This document shows positions 1 through 6,329 of a DNA stretch of 7,757 nucleotides, piece by piece. Below the pieces are notes generated by a model, which saw nothing but the letters and a program-made list of their open reading frames with translations, did not search any database and was not told where the DNA came from. Numbering within the stretch: the first letter of the stretch is position 1; every line of letters starts with the position of its first letter. The translations under genes and the position numbers were made by a program. Source of the stretch: CAZUHK01 sp964620345 (lineage in GTDB: Bacteria > Planctomycetota > Phycisphaerae > Phycisphaerales > Zrk34); assembly GCA_964620345.1 (NCBI GenBank), contig CAZUHK010000151.1, positions 1 through 7,757 of the forward strand, written 5' to 3'.

Positions 1-1
1 C

Positions 2-97
2 GGACGGTTGCGGGCGGTGATGCATGATCTGATCGTGGCGATTGGGCCGTGGCGTGTGGTGATCGAGGTCGGCTCGGCGGCGGGGTGGGGGGAGTAA
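2..97 (+). CDS. 3' end of an unidentified plus-strand gene (partial)
   Basis: Frame 2 is open from the window edge to a TAA at 95-97, giving 31 codons that end in IEVGSAAGWGE. Nearly every codon ends in G or C, as in the real genes of this window, while the other two plus frames hit stops almost at once; this supports a real coding tail. The gene converges on mobA with only 36 nt (98-133) between the two stop codons, and I see no convincing hairpin terminator there. The visible peptide contains a hydrophobic stretch (HDLIVAIGPWRVVIEVG) but no motif I recognise, so no function is offered. A minus-strand reading of the same stretch is also open, but its composition (proline, arginine and histidine only) looks like a shadow. 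Confidence 0.5.
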   Translation, partial: GRLRAVMHDLIVAIGPWRVVIEVGSAAGWGE

Positions 98-133
98 AGG
101 CGACATGGCGTGCGATGTGATTTTGGCTGCCGC

Positions 134-709
134 TCAGCGATCCTGCGCGAGATGTCGCTTGAGGTCGTGCGGTGTGTTGATCTGCCAGTGCTCAGGCCAA
201 TCCGGCGGAAGCGGTTGCGGCATGGTGGCCAGTTGATCGAGCAGTCGTTGCATGCTCCGATGGCCCCGCGCGAGGCGCGTGGCAACTTTCGGCCGGGCGC
301 CCGCGGCATACAAAGCCGGCATGGGTTGCCAGTGCGTGGCCTGGAATGCCACCGCATCGTGCCCGTCATTGGCGGCCGCGATCAGTTGTTCCAGCCAGGC
401 GGAGCGGATGACCATTGCATCACAGCAGCACAGCAGCAGCCAACCGCTGCCGGTCGGCAAGTCATGCAGCGCGGTATCGAGCCCGCCCAGCGGGCCGAGG
501 CCGGGCTGGCGATCGGCGATCGTGCGAAAGCCCAGGTCGTCGTACTTGCCTTGGCGGTCGGCGACGATGGTGATGCTCGAAGCGACCGGCTGGAGCATGT
601 TCGCCACGTGACCAAGCAGCGGCTGGTCTTTGAGGATCGCTCGGGCCTTGTCCGACCCGAAGCGACTGCTGCGGCCGCCGGCGAGGATGTAGACGGGTAA
701 TCGCTTCAT
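134..709 (-). CDS. mobA: MobA, molybdenum cofactor guanylyltransferase
   Basis: A 191-residue cytoplasmic nucleotidyltransferase that transfers GMP from GTP to Mo-molybdopterin, making the guanine dinucleotide form (MGD) used by DMSO-reductase-family enzymes. The fold is that of the MobA/NTP_transf_3 family. The N-terminal nucleotide loop LAGGRSSRFGSDKA lies at residues 9-22, followed by GPLGGLDTAL (72-81), an Mg-site aspartate in CCCDAMVI (94-101, D97), PMPALY (129-134) and the closing QINTPHDL (177-184). Length matches the family (E. coli MobA is about 194 aa). The start is ATG at 709, whose ATGA overlaps the TGA of the permease gene, so translation is probably coupled; I see no good Shine-Dalgarno sequence. 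Two things are odd: the usual D-x-P after the metal-binding Asp is DAM here, and three cysteines precede it. It is the last gene of the operon. Confidence 0.93.
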   Translation of the reverse strand: MKRLPVYILAGGRSSRFGSDKARAILKDQPLLGHVANMLQPVASSITIVADRQGKYDDLGFRTIADRQPGLGPLGGLDTALHDLPTGSGWLLLCCCDAMVIRSAWLEQLIAAANDGHDAVAFQATHWQPMPALYAAGARPKVATRLARGHRSMQRLLDQLATMPQPLPPDWPEHWQINTPHDLKRHLAQDR

Positions 710-1896
710 GCGGTCGAGCTGCGCTTTCGATCGATCCAGGCGAATAAGCCGGCCATTGTGCAGCCGATCACGAATCCGGCCAGCGTGTTGACCGCGACGA
801 TCAGGCCGAGCATCGTGGCGACGATCAGCAGCGATCGGCCGTGGAGACAATCTTTCGCGGCTCGAGCCAGCGTCAGGCCCGCGAAGATGACCATGACGGC
901 AAGGATGGACATGGGATAGTGCGGCAATGCGGTGAGCAGGACGCCGCCGAGCAACAGGCCGGCAATCACTTTCATCGTGCCGAGCATGACGACGCTGCCG
1001 CCGGTGCGTGCGCCGAAGCGGTGTTGCGCCGCGAGGCCGCCTGCGCCGTGGCACATGGGCATGCCGCCGAAGGGCACGCACAGCAGGTTCATCAGGCCGA
1101 CGCTGGCGGCCACGCGGCGTGGGGCGATGCCTCGGCGGGGGAAGTAATCGCCGCTGAGGGCGCAGACTGCGATGACCGAGTTCAGCAGCGTCAGCGGGAG
1201 TTGGGGGATCGCGCCGCGCGTGAGGCCGGCCCACCACTCGCCGGCGTTTGGCGTCACGACATGAAAAGCGGGCAGCTCGAACGCGAGGTTCTGATACGCC
1301 CCCGTGCGGCCCAAACCCAGCAGTACAAACCCGATGCCGAACACGTAAAGCAGCACGGGCTGGCGCCGACCGATCATCACCATCACCAACGCCCCGACCG
1401 CGCCTGCCACCAGCCAACTGTCCCAAGCGATCGCCGGTAGCGATGCGAGCCACTGCATGCCTGTCCATGCGAGTTTCACGCCGACCCCCGCCTGGATACC
1501 ACGAACGACCGGTTTGGGGATCGACCGGGCGATCCAATCGACGCCGCCGACGATCGCGAGGGTGAACACGGCCACGCCCATGACCATCCCCGCCGAGGCG
1601 ATCGCCCCGGCGCTCAGTCCCTCGGCGATGGCGACGGCGGCGATCGCCTTCATCGGCTGAACGGGGATCGGTTGGCGGAAGGTGATGCCGGTGGCGATGT
1701 TCATCAGCCCGGCGAAGATGAAGATCAGGCCGATGTCCAAGCCGCAGGTCAGCGCCATCGCCACCGACAAGGGCAGGAACGTGCCGAGGTCGCCGAGCGA
1801 CCCCGAGAGCTCGCGCAGGTCGAAGCGCAGCGGATCGGCGCGCCGGACCGCGGCGGTCGGCCAAAGATCGGCGATCGAGAGCGGCAGGCGCGTCAT
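706..1896 (-). CDS. MOT1-type molybdate/sulfate permease
   Basis: A 396-residue polytopic inner-membrane protein with about ten hydrophobic segments and a soluble N-terminus of about 30 residues. It has the signature blocks of the MOT1 group of the SulP-like superfamily, the high-affinity molybdate transporters known from plants and algae with many bacterial members: SGSLGDLGTFLPL (31-43), PIPVQPMKAIAA (77-88), SIPKPVVRGIQAGVG (125-139), TLLNSVIAVCALSGDYFP (236-253) and CVPFGGMPMCHGAGGLAAQ (273-291). No STAS domain follows, which also fits MOT1 rather than classical SulP sulfate permeases. Its place between the Moco genes and mobA argues that the substrate is molybdate. The start is ATG at 1896, 48 nt after the porin stop, with no clear Shine-Dalgarno; the stop overlaps mobA as ATGA. 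Tungstate or sulfate remain possible substrates. Confidence 0.88.
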   Translation of the reverse strand: MTRLPLSIADLWPTAAVRRADPLRFDLRELSGSLGDLGTFLPLSVAMALTCGLDIGLIFIFAGLMNIATGITFRQPIPVQPMKAIAAVAIAEGLSAGAIASAGMVMGVAVFTLAIVGGVDWIARSIPKPVVRGIQAGVGVKLAWTGMQWLASLPAIAWDSWLVAGAVGALVMVMIGRRQPVLLYVFGIGFVLLGLGRTGAYQNLAFELPAFHVVTPNAGEWWAGLTRGAIPQLPLTLLNSVIAVCALSGDYFPRRGIAPRRVAASVGLMNLLCVPFGGMPMCHGAGGLAAQHRFGARTGGSVVMLGTMKVIAGLLLGGVLLTALPHYPMSILAVMVIFAGLTLARAAKDCLHGRSLLIVATMLGLIVAVNTLAGFVIGCTMAGLFAWIDRKRSSTA

Positions 1897-1913
1897 GGCA
1901 GCATCAATCGGAT

Positions 1914-1946
1914 AAATTCACAGAATCGAGGGTTCGAGGTGAACTT
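1914..1946 (-). other. Imperfect nested hairpin in the porin-permease spacer
   Basis: The 48-nt spacer between the porin stop and the permease start holds a nested inverted repeat: TTCAC (1917-1921) pairs with GTGAA (1939-1943), enclosing TCGA (1926-1929) and TCGA (1934-1937) around a GGGT loop. The internal loop is asymmetric (4 nt against 1 nt). Past one mismatch, AA (1914-1915) can pair with TT (1945-1946). On the transcript the right arm runs into only three U residues, so this is a poor intrinsic terminator. It could be an attenuator or an RNA-processing hairpin, or it could be chance. Confidence 0.25.
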
Positions 1947-3402
1947 ACCACATCAACTGGTACTGGCCCCGGATCACGATCTGCCCGTCCTGACCCGCGG
2001 CGTCGGGGCGGAGGCCGAGCGAACTGCTGGCCAAGCTGTCGGGATCGGAGCCGGGCCCGGCGGCGCTGCCGGTCAGCGGATCGAGCGCGTAGATCACGTC
2101 CAGCGTGAACTTGGCCTTGTGGCGATGCTGATACCAGTTGAGGCCGACGGTGAAGATGTTGGTCCGTTGTTCCATGCTGCCGCTGGCGACGGGCATGCGT
2201 CCATCGTCGGCCAGGATCAGTTCATAGCGGACGTACGGCTGCAGCACGTCTGGAATGACGAAGTAGCCCGATTCGATGAGCAGGCCGAAGTCGTTGAAGT
2301 CCGCGGTCAGTTCGTTAAACGCATGATGGCCGTAGCCGGCGATCAGCAGGCCAAGGCCGCTGTGCTCGAAGGTGAGATCCGCGGTCCAGTTGAGCATGCG
2401 GTCGTTGCCGAAGATCACGTCGTCGGCGGTGCCGAGCATCATGTCGGTACCGGCGAGGGTGGCTTGACCGGTTTCCGCCACTTCGTAATGGATACCGCCG
2501 CCGAGGAACAGGCCCAACGGCTCGCCGGACCAGGCGATGGCCGGGTCTTTGAGCTGCTTCCATTCCCCGGCGAGCAACACCTCGGCGCGGCTGGTGACGG
2601 CGAAGTCGCTGCTGTCCTGATTGAAGTCGGTCTTCTGGGCCTGCATGCCATCGCTCAGCGCCACTGCGAATCGCCAACGCTCGTCGGCGTAGCGGAGCAT
2701 CACGCCCTCGGAACGATCGACCCGGAAGGCCTCGTGCACCGCCGACCGCTCGACGGCGAGCTGCCGGCCGGAGTGGGTCTGATTCTGCACGGCAAAGGGC
2801 ATCTTCGATCGACCTGCCCGCACGCTCAAGCCGGGCAAGGGGAAATCGGGCAGTTCGATGTAGTAGTCTTCGAAGACCGGCGGATCGCCTCGGTCCTGGT
2901 CGCTGGCCAATGCGAAGGCGTATTTGATCCGCTGGTCGCTGACGGTCACCCAACCGTTGGCCTTGAACTTGGCGCGTCGGAGATTGAATCCGCCTTGCTG
3001 GTCGTCGTCGCCGCTGTTGTCGCGCTGGTTGAACGTGTAGCGCACCTGCAGGTGGCCGGTGAGGTTGAGGCGAAACGCACCATCGGCGCTGGCCAGGAAG
3101 AATGCGCCGTCGTGGCCGGCCAGAAGCGCGTTATCCAGCATCGCCGCGCGGGTCTGGGCGTCGGCCAACACTTCCCCGACGAGTTGTCGCACCTCCTGGG
3201 CCCGCCGCTCATTCATCCATGACTCGCCGAGTCGGCTCTGGAGTCGGCCGACCTGATCCTGAAAGTCGCCGACCGTCCGCTGCAGTTGCTGCACCTGCGA
3301 TTCGAGCTGACGGATTCGCTCGGCTTGGGCATCGTCCTGACCAAGCGCGATCCCGGGAAGGCCCAGAAAGGCGGCGAACATCACTGACATTAATCGGTTC
3401 AT
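1945..3402 (-). CDS. OprP/OprO-like outer-membrane porin, candidate oxyanion (molybdate) channel
   Basis: A 485-residue secreted beta-barrel protein. Residues 1-21 form a signal peptide (MNRL start, hydrophobic core, cleavage likely after ALG). Residues about 26-58 form a short heptad coiled coil rich in Q, L and E, typical of porins that trimerise or contact the envelope. From about residue 105 the protein alternates polar and aromatic residues as in a barrel, with the family-like motifs FNLRRAKFKANGW (139-151) and AGRSKMPFAVQ. It ends in QYQLMW, a terminal aromatic residue as required for outer-membrane assembly. OprP and OprO, the best-known members of this family, are phosphate and polyphosphate channels; that this one passes molybdate is inferred from position alone. 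The ATG at 3402 was chosen because it begins the signal peptide and has AAGGA 8 nt upstream. Upstream in-frame codons lie inside mogA and were discarded. The gene starts 4 nt after mogA. Confidence 0.87.
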   Translation of the reverse strand: MNRLMSVMFAAFLGLPGIALGQDDAQAERIRQLESQVQQLQRTVGDFQDQVGRLQSRLGESWMNERRAQEVRQLVGEVLADAQTRAAMLDNALLAGHDGAFFLASADGAFRLNLTGHLQVRYTFNQRDNSGDDDQQGGFNLRRAKFKANGWVTVSDQRIKYAFALASDQDRGDPPVFEDYYIELPDFPLPGLSVRAGRSKMPFAVQNQTHSGRQLAVERSAVHEAFRVDRSEGVMLRYADERWRFAVALSDGMQAQKTDFNQDSSDFAVTSRAEVLLAGEWKQLKDPAIAWSGEPLGLFLGGGIHYEVAETGQATLAGTDMMLGTADDVIFGNDRMLNWTADLTFEHSGLGLLIAGYGHHAFNELTADFNDFGLLIESGYFVIPDVLQPYVRYELILADDGRMPVASGSMEQRTNIFTVGLNWYQHRHKAKFTLDVIYALDPLTGSAAGPGSDPDSLASSSLGLRPDAAGQDGQIVIRGQYQLMW

Positions 3403-3406
3403 AGCC

Positions 3407-3985
3407 CTATTCCTTAGACGGGTGCTGTGCGTGGGGGTGGCGGGTGAGGTCGATCTGCGGGTTAGTTGGGTGCGGCGTCGCGGTCGGCCGGCCATCGTCC
3501 CGCACGTCGCCGCGGAGGGTTTCGATGGCATGGGGGAGGATGTCGAGCAGCGCTTCGAGCGATTCGGTCGCGCCGCGCTGCGAGCCGGGCAGGTTGATGA
3601 TGAGCGTGCGGCCAAGTGTCCCCGCCTCGCCGCGCGACAGGTAAGCGCGAGGCGTCTTCTCGTAACAGCGGCGTCGGATCAGTTCCATCAGACCGGCGTG
3701 TCGGCGCTCGATCACATCGAGCGTGGCTTCGGGGGTCACATCGCGTGGGGCCAGGCCCGTGCCGCCTGTGGTCAGGATCAGGTCGGGCTTGGTATCGCCA
3801 AACGCCCAGCGGCGCAGTTGTTCACTGATCCGGGTCCGCTCGTCGGGCAGGCAGGCGGTGGTGACGACGCTCGCATCGAGCCGCGTGCGCGCCATGTCCG
3901 CCAGCGCCGGGCCGGACGTGTCGGTCGTCTCGCCGCGTGAGCAGCGGTCGCTGACGGTGAGGATGGCGACGCGGATGGGCGTCAT
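3407..3985 (-). CDS. mogA: MogA/MoaB-family molybdopterin adenylyltransferase
   Basis: A 192-residue cytoplasmic enzyme of the MoaB/Mog family, which adenylates molybdopterin with ATP to give MPT-AMP, the substrate on which MoeA inserts molybdate. Diagnostic stretches are ILTVSDRCSRGE (8-19), LTTGGTGLAPRDVTPEA (71-87), AYLSRGEAGTLG (114-125) and NLPGSQ (131-136). Length is close to E. coli MogA (about 195 aa). The tail beyond about residue 160 is hydrophilic and rich in Pro and His (HPHAQHPSKE at the end) and does not look like part of the fold. The start is ATG at 3985, overlapping the moaC stop as ATGA and preceded by a strong GGAGG 7 nt upstream. The same frame stays open upstream through moaC, but that stretch is arginine/histidine-rich shadow sequence. 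Mog and MoaB members cannot be separated with certainty from sequence alone. Confidence 0.92.
   Translation of the reverse strand: MTPIRVAILTVSDRCSRGETTDTSGPALADMARTRLDASVVTTACLPDERTRISEQLRRWAFGDTKPDLILTTGGTGLAPRDVTPEATLDVIERRHAGLMELIRRRCYEKTPRAYLSRGEAGTLGRTLIINLPGSQRGATESLEALLDILPHAIETLRGDVRDDGRPTATPHPTNPQIDLTRHPHAQHPSKE
3411..3415 (-). promoter_or_regulatory. Ribosome binding site of the porin gene
   Basis: AAGGA on the minus strand lies 8 nt before the porin ATG at 3402. It falls inside the last codons of mogA (Ser-Lys-Glu-stop) and fixes the porin start at the signal peptide. Confidence 0.7.
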
Positions 3986-4470
3986 GGTGTCGCCTCCGTG
4001 TCGGCGCGGTATTCGCCGCTTTTGCCGCCGGTTTTCTCGACGAGCCGGACGCCTTCGATGACCATGGCCTTGTCGATGGCCTTGCCCATGTCGATGACGG
4101 TCAGCGCGGCGATGGTCACGGCGGTCAGCGCCTCCATCTCCACGCCGGTCTTCCAGGTGGTGCGGGCCTCGGCGCGAAGCTCGACGCAGCCGGCGCCCAG
4201 CGTCGCCTGCACGTCCACCGCGTCCAGCGGCAGGGAATGGCACAACGGGATCAGTTCATCCGTGCGTTTGGCGGCCTGGATTCCCGCCAACCGCGCGACC
4301 GCGAGCAGGTCGCCTTTGGCCAGTTGATTGTCGGCGATCGCGCGGGCCAGGGCATTGCTGATCCGCACGCGCCCCTCGGCCACGGCGCGGCGCGCGGTCA
4401 GCGGCTTGTCGCCCACGTCCACCATGTGCGCCTTGCCGGTGTCGTCCAGATGCGACAGCCGCTTACTCAT
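3982..4470 (-). CDS. moaC: MoaC, cyclic pyranopterin monophosphate synthase
   Basis: A 162-residue cytoplasmic enzyme that converts the MoaA product 3',8-cyclo-7,8-dihydro-GTP into cPMP, the second step of Moco synthesis. The whole family pattern is present: LSHLDDTGKAHMVDVG (5-20), AKRTDELIPLCHSLPLD (67-83, with the Cys-His pair at 77-78), KTGVEMEALTAVT (107-119), DMGKAIDK (127-134, the catalytic Asp and Lys) and GGKSGEY (148-154). Length equals the E. coli enzyme (about 161 aa). The ATG at 4470 gives the conserved N-terminus. A 25-codon upstream extension in frame lies inside moeA and has no family similarity, so it was rejected. The start lies 8 nt inside the end of moeA, and the stop overlaps mogA as ATGA. 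Confidence 0.97.
   Translation of the reverse strand: MSKRLSHLDDTGKAHMVDVGDKPLTARRAVAEGRVRISNALARAIADNQLAKGDLLAVARLAGIQAAKRTDELIPLCHSLPLDAVDVQATLGAGCVELRAEARTTWKTGVEMEALTAVTIAALTVIDMGKAIDKAMVIEGVRLVEKTGGKSGEYRADTEATP
3993..3997 (-). promoter_or_regulatory. Ribosome binding site of mogA
   Basis: GGAGG on the minus strand lies 7 nt before the mogA ATG at 3985, inside the last codons of moaC. It decides the mogA start against longer in-frame alternatives. Confidence 0.75.
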
Positions 4471-5686
4471 CGCAGGCCCCCCATCGGTAGAACGGCCAAG
4501 GGCCTGCGCCGGTCTGCTTGGCCGGCACTTCGACGAATCCGTCACCGCGCGCGGCGCTGATGATGTCGCCCGAACCGCGCGTGGCGATCAGCTCGGCGCG
4601 ACCGTGGGCAACAAGGCGAACCGGCCGCGACCAGTGCAAAGCCAGTTGTCTGTCGTCCGGGTTCAGCAGCGTGACACACGCCGCCGGCGGATCGGGCTGC
4701 GCGAAGCCCGCGCGGCGGCGCAGCGCGGGCAGGGCCAGCCGTCGCGCGGTGGTCATCACCGACACCGGGTTGCCCGGCAGGCCGAGCACCGCCTGGCCCT
4801 CCGGGCCGACCGCGCCGAGCGCGGGTTTGCCGGGGCGGATCGGCAGCTTGTGAAAGATGATCTGGCAACCAAGTTCGGCCAGCACGGCGGGCACGAAGTC
4901 GTAATCGCCCATCGACACGCCGCCGGTCAGCAGCAGCGCGTCGCAATCGGCCAACGCCGCGTCGATCCTGTCGCGGAGCAGGTCGCGATCATCGCTCGCC
5001 TGATCGGCGCCCCGCCAATCGACCCATGGCCGATTGGCGAACAACGCGGCCAGCGCCGGGCCGTTGCTGTCGCGCAGTTGCCAGGGGTCGACCTCGGCCG
5101 ACACGTCGCTGACTTCATTGCCGGTGACGATCGTGGCGAAGCGGACGCGCCGATGCACGCGCGGCTCGGCGACGCCGCAGGCGGCCAGCGCCGCGGCGAC
5201 GGCGGGGCGGATCGGCGTGCCTGCTTCGACGATGGCCTGGCCGGCCGGGCCGTTCTCGCCACGACGGCGGATGTGCTGGCCGGGCTTGATCTGGATGTCG
5301 TGCGGCAGGCCGATCGCGTCGGGCTGTTCTTCGACCTGTTCCCGCGGGATGACCGCCTCGCAGTCGGCGGGCACCGGGCCGCCGGTGAAAATACGCAGTG
5401 CCGCGTCGGTTGGCATCGGCGGCGGTGACTGGCCGATCGCCACCTCGCCGGCGACGCGCAGCCGACTTCCCCGAACCCATCCGCAGACCGCGTAGCCGTC
5501 CATCGCGCTGACATCGCACGCGGGGCTGGGGCGGTCGGCCTGCAAGGACTGCCCGAGCACGCGACCGTTCGCATCGCGCAACGCGACCGGCTCGATATCC
5601 AGCGGTTCAAGCCGATTCAGCAAGGCACTGAGCGCCTGCGCCGGTGTATCAAAGCCAAAGCGTGTGGTGACGGGTGGGGTGGTCAT
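4463..5686 (-). CDS. moeA: MoeA, molybdopterin molybdenumtransferase
   Basis: A 407-residue cytoplasmic enzyme that inserts molybdate into adenylated molybdopterin, with hydrolysis of the adenylate. Family motifs in order: SAMDGYAV (60-67), IFTGGPVPADCEAVIPREQ (99-117), IRRRGENGPAGQAIVEAGT (139-157), VTGNEV (187-192), LRDSNGPAL (204-212), LLLTGGVSMGDYDFV (251-265), LPIRPGKPALGA (281-292) and VLGLPGNPVSVM (300-311), then a C-terminal beta domain ending at residue 407. Length matches E. coli MoeA (411 aa). In the usual TGDE element the Asp is Asn here (N190). The ATG at 5686 overlaps the moaE stop as ATGA, and AGGAG lies 11 nt upstream, slightly far. It acts with MogA, encoded two genes downstream; the substrate molybdate would come from the permease in the same operon. 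Confidence 0.96.
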   Translation of the reverse strand: MTTPPVTTRFGFDTPAQALSALLNRLEPLDIEPVALRDANGRVLGQSLQADRPSPACDVSAMDGYAVCGWVRGSRLRVAGEVAIGQSPPPMPTDAALRIFTGGPVPADCEAVIPREQVEEQPDAIGLPHDIQIKPGQHIRRRGENGPAGQAIVEAGTPIRPAVAAALAACGVAEPRVHRRVRFATIVTGNEVSDVSAEVDPWQLRDSNGPALAALFANRPWVDWRGADQASDDRDLLRDRIDAALADCDALLLTGGVSMGDYDFVPAVLAELGCQIIFHKLPIRPGKPALGAVGPEGQAVLGLPGNPVSVMTTARRLALPALRRRAGFAQPDPPAACVTLLNPDDRQLALHWSRPVRLVAHGRAELIATRGSGDIISAARGDGFVEVPAKQTGAGPWPFYRWGACDE

Positions 5687-6084
5687 CGCGCGATGCGCTC
5701 CTGTTCGACCGGCACCGGGCGCTTCCAGATCGGCACGACCTGTTTCATCCGGTCGATGTACCAGTCCATCGCGGCCAACCCCTGCTTGCGATGCGCCGAG
5801 GCGATGCTCAGCCGGAATGAACAGGCGTGGTTCGACACGAAGCCCCGGCTGTGCTCGACGCGCACGGCCATGATGTCGAAGCGATCGAGCGATTCGTTCG
5901 CCAATCGTTGCAGTTCCTTCTCGGCCATCGGGTCATAGGTTTCGTAGCGCAGGCCGGTGATCGGCTGCTCCGCTTCGGTCGGCCGCACGACGCCTTCGAA
6001 ACAGACCACCGCCCCGGCGCCATCGATGCGCCAGGCGTCAGCGGCGGGCAGCGGGCCGTCATGAATCTGCACACCAACGCTCAT
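5683..6084 (-). CDS. moaE: MoaE, molybdopterin synthase catalytic subunit
   Basis: A 133-residue large subunit of molybdopterin synthase, which uses the thiocarboxylate on MoaD to add two sulfurs to cPMP. Recognisable blocks are GAVVCFEGVVRP (24-35), LRYETYDPMAEKEL (45-58), SAHRKQGLAAMDWYID (96-111) and the active-site element RMKQVVPIWKRP (112-123) with its two lysines (K114, K121). It is somewhat shorter than E. coli MoaE (about 150 aa). The common H-R-x-G turn reads HSRG here (78-81), and the segment after it (SNHACSF) departs from the usual V-G-E. The start ATG at 6084 overlaps the moaD stop as ATGA, so the two subunits of the complex are translationally coupled, and the stop overlaps moeA in the same way. 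Confidence 0.95.
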   Translation of the reverse strand: MSVGVQIHDGPLPAADAWRIDGAGAVVCFEGVVRPTEAEQPITGLRYETYDPMAEKELQRLANESLDRFDIMAVRVEHSRGFVSNHACSFRLSIASAHRKQGLAAMDWYIDRMKQVVPIWKRPVPVEQERIAR

Positions 6085-6329
6085 CCGCCACCGACCAATC
6101 CGATGATGGCCAGTTCGTCGGTTTCACCCACCGCGTGGTTCGGCCTGACGGCTTGCTGGTTCACCGCGAGAATCGCCGGGCCGAGCATCCCGCTGAGCTT
6201 GGGATATTGCGCGGCCAGATGCGCCTTGACTTCGCCGGCCGTGCAGGACGGCGAGGGGATATCCACGGTGACCGATGCATCGTTCACGGCGTCGGCGTAC
6301 GGGCCGAACAGCAAGACGCTTACCTTCAC
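6081..6329 (-). CDS. moaD: MoaD, molybdopterin synthase sulfur-carrier subunit
   Basis: An 82-residue ubiquitin-fold (ThiS/MoaD) sulfur carrier. It starts with the usual first strand (VKVSVLLFGPYADAV) and ends in DELAIIGLVGGG. The C-terminal Gly-Gly (81-82) is the residue pair that is adenylated and thiocarboxylated, and that inserts into the MoaE active site. Length agrees with E. coli MoaD (81 aa). The usual PPVSGG ending is replaced by GLVGGG. The start is GTG at 6329, whose GTGA overlaps the TGA of the upstream CMD-like gene, with AAAGG 9 nt before it. The same frame is open much further upstream, but that part is a shadow of the neighbouring gene. The activating enzyme MoeB is not in the window. 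Confidence 0.93.
   Translation of the reverse strand: MKVSVLLFGPYADAVNDASVTVDIPSPSCTAGEVKAHLAAQYPKLSGMLGPAILAVNQQAVRPNHAVGETDELAIIGLVGGG

Noticed and set aside
134..1864. A 576-codon minus frame that would fuse a long N-terminal region to MobA
   Set aside because: The part above 709 is an Arg/Pro/His-rich out-of-frame reading of the permease gene, whose own frame carries all the MOT1 motifs. MobA starts naturally at 709.
1672..3222. Plus-strand open frame of 516 codons, antisense to the porin and the start of the permease
   Set aside because: It lies opposite genes with clear family motifs, shows the low-complexity E/G/A/H composition of a GC-rich shadow frame, and has no recognisable domain.
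3407..4243. Longer N-terminal versions of MogA, MoaC (from 4545) and the porin (from 3615)
   Set aside because: The extensions lie inside the preceding genes, lack family similarity, and are overruled by conserved N-termini, a signal peptide and Shine-Dalgarno sites at 3985, 4470 and 3402.
1427..4341. At least four copies of the palindrome GCGATCGC (1427-1434, 1598-1605, 1640-1647, 4334-4341), like the cyanobacterial HIP1 octamer
   Set aside because: All lie in coding sequence where the frame reads Ala-Ile-Ala-type codons, three of them in the hydrophobic permease. At this GC content codon use can explain them, and a genome-wide count would be needed to claim enrichment.
4328..5428. Plus-strand open frame of 366 codons antisense to moeA
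   Set aside because: Arg/Ala/Gly/His-rich shadow of moeA without motifs; long antisense frames are expected at this GC content.
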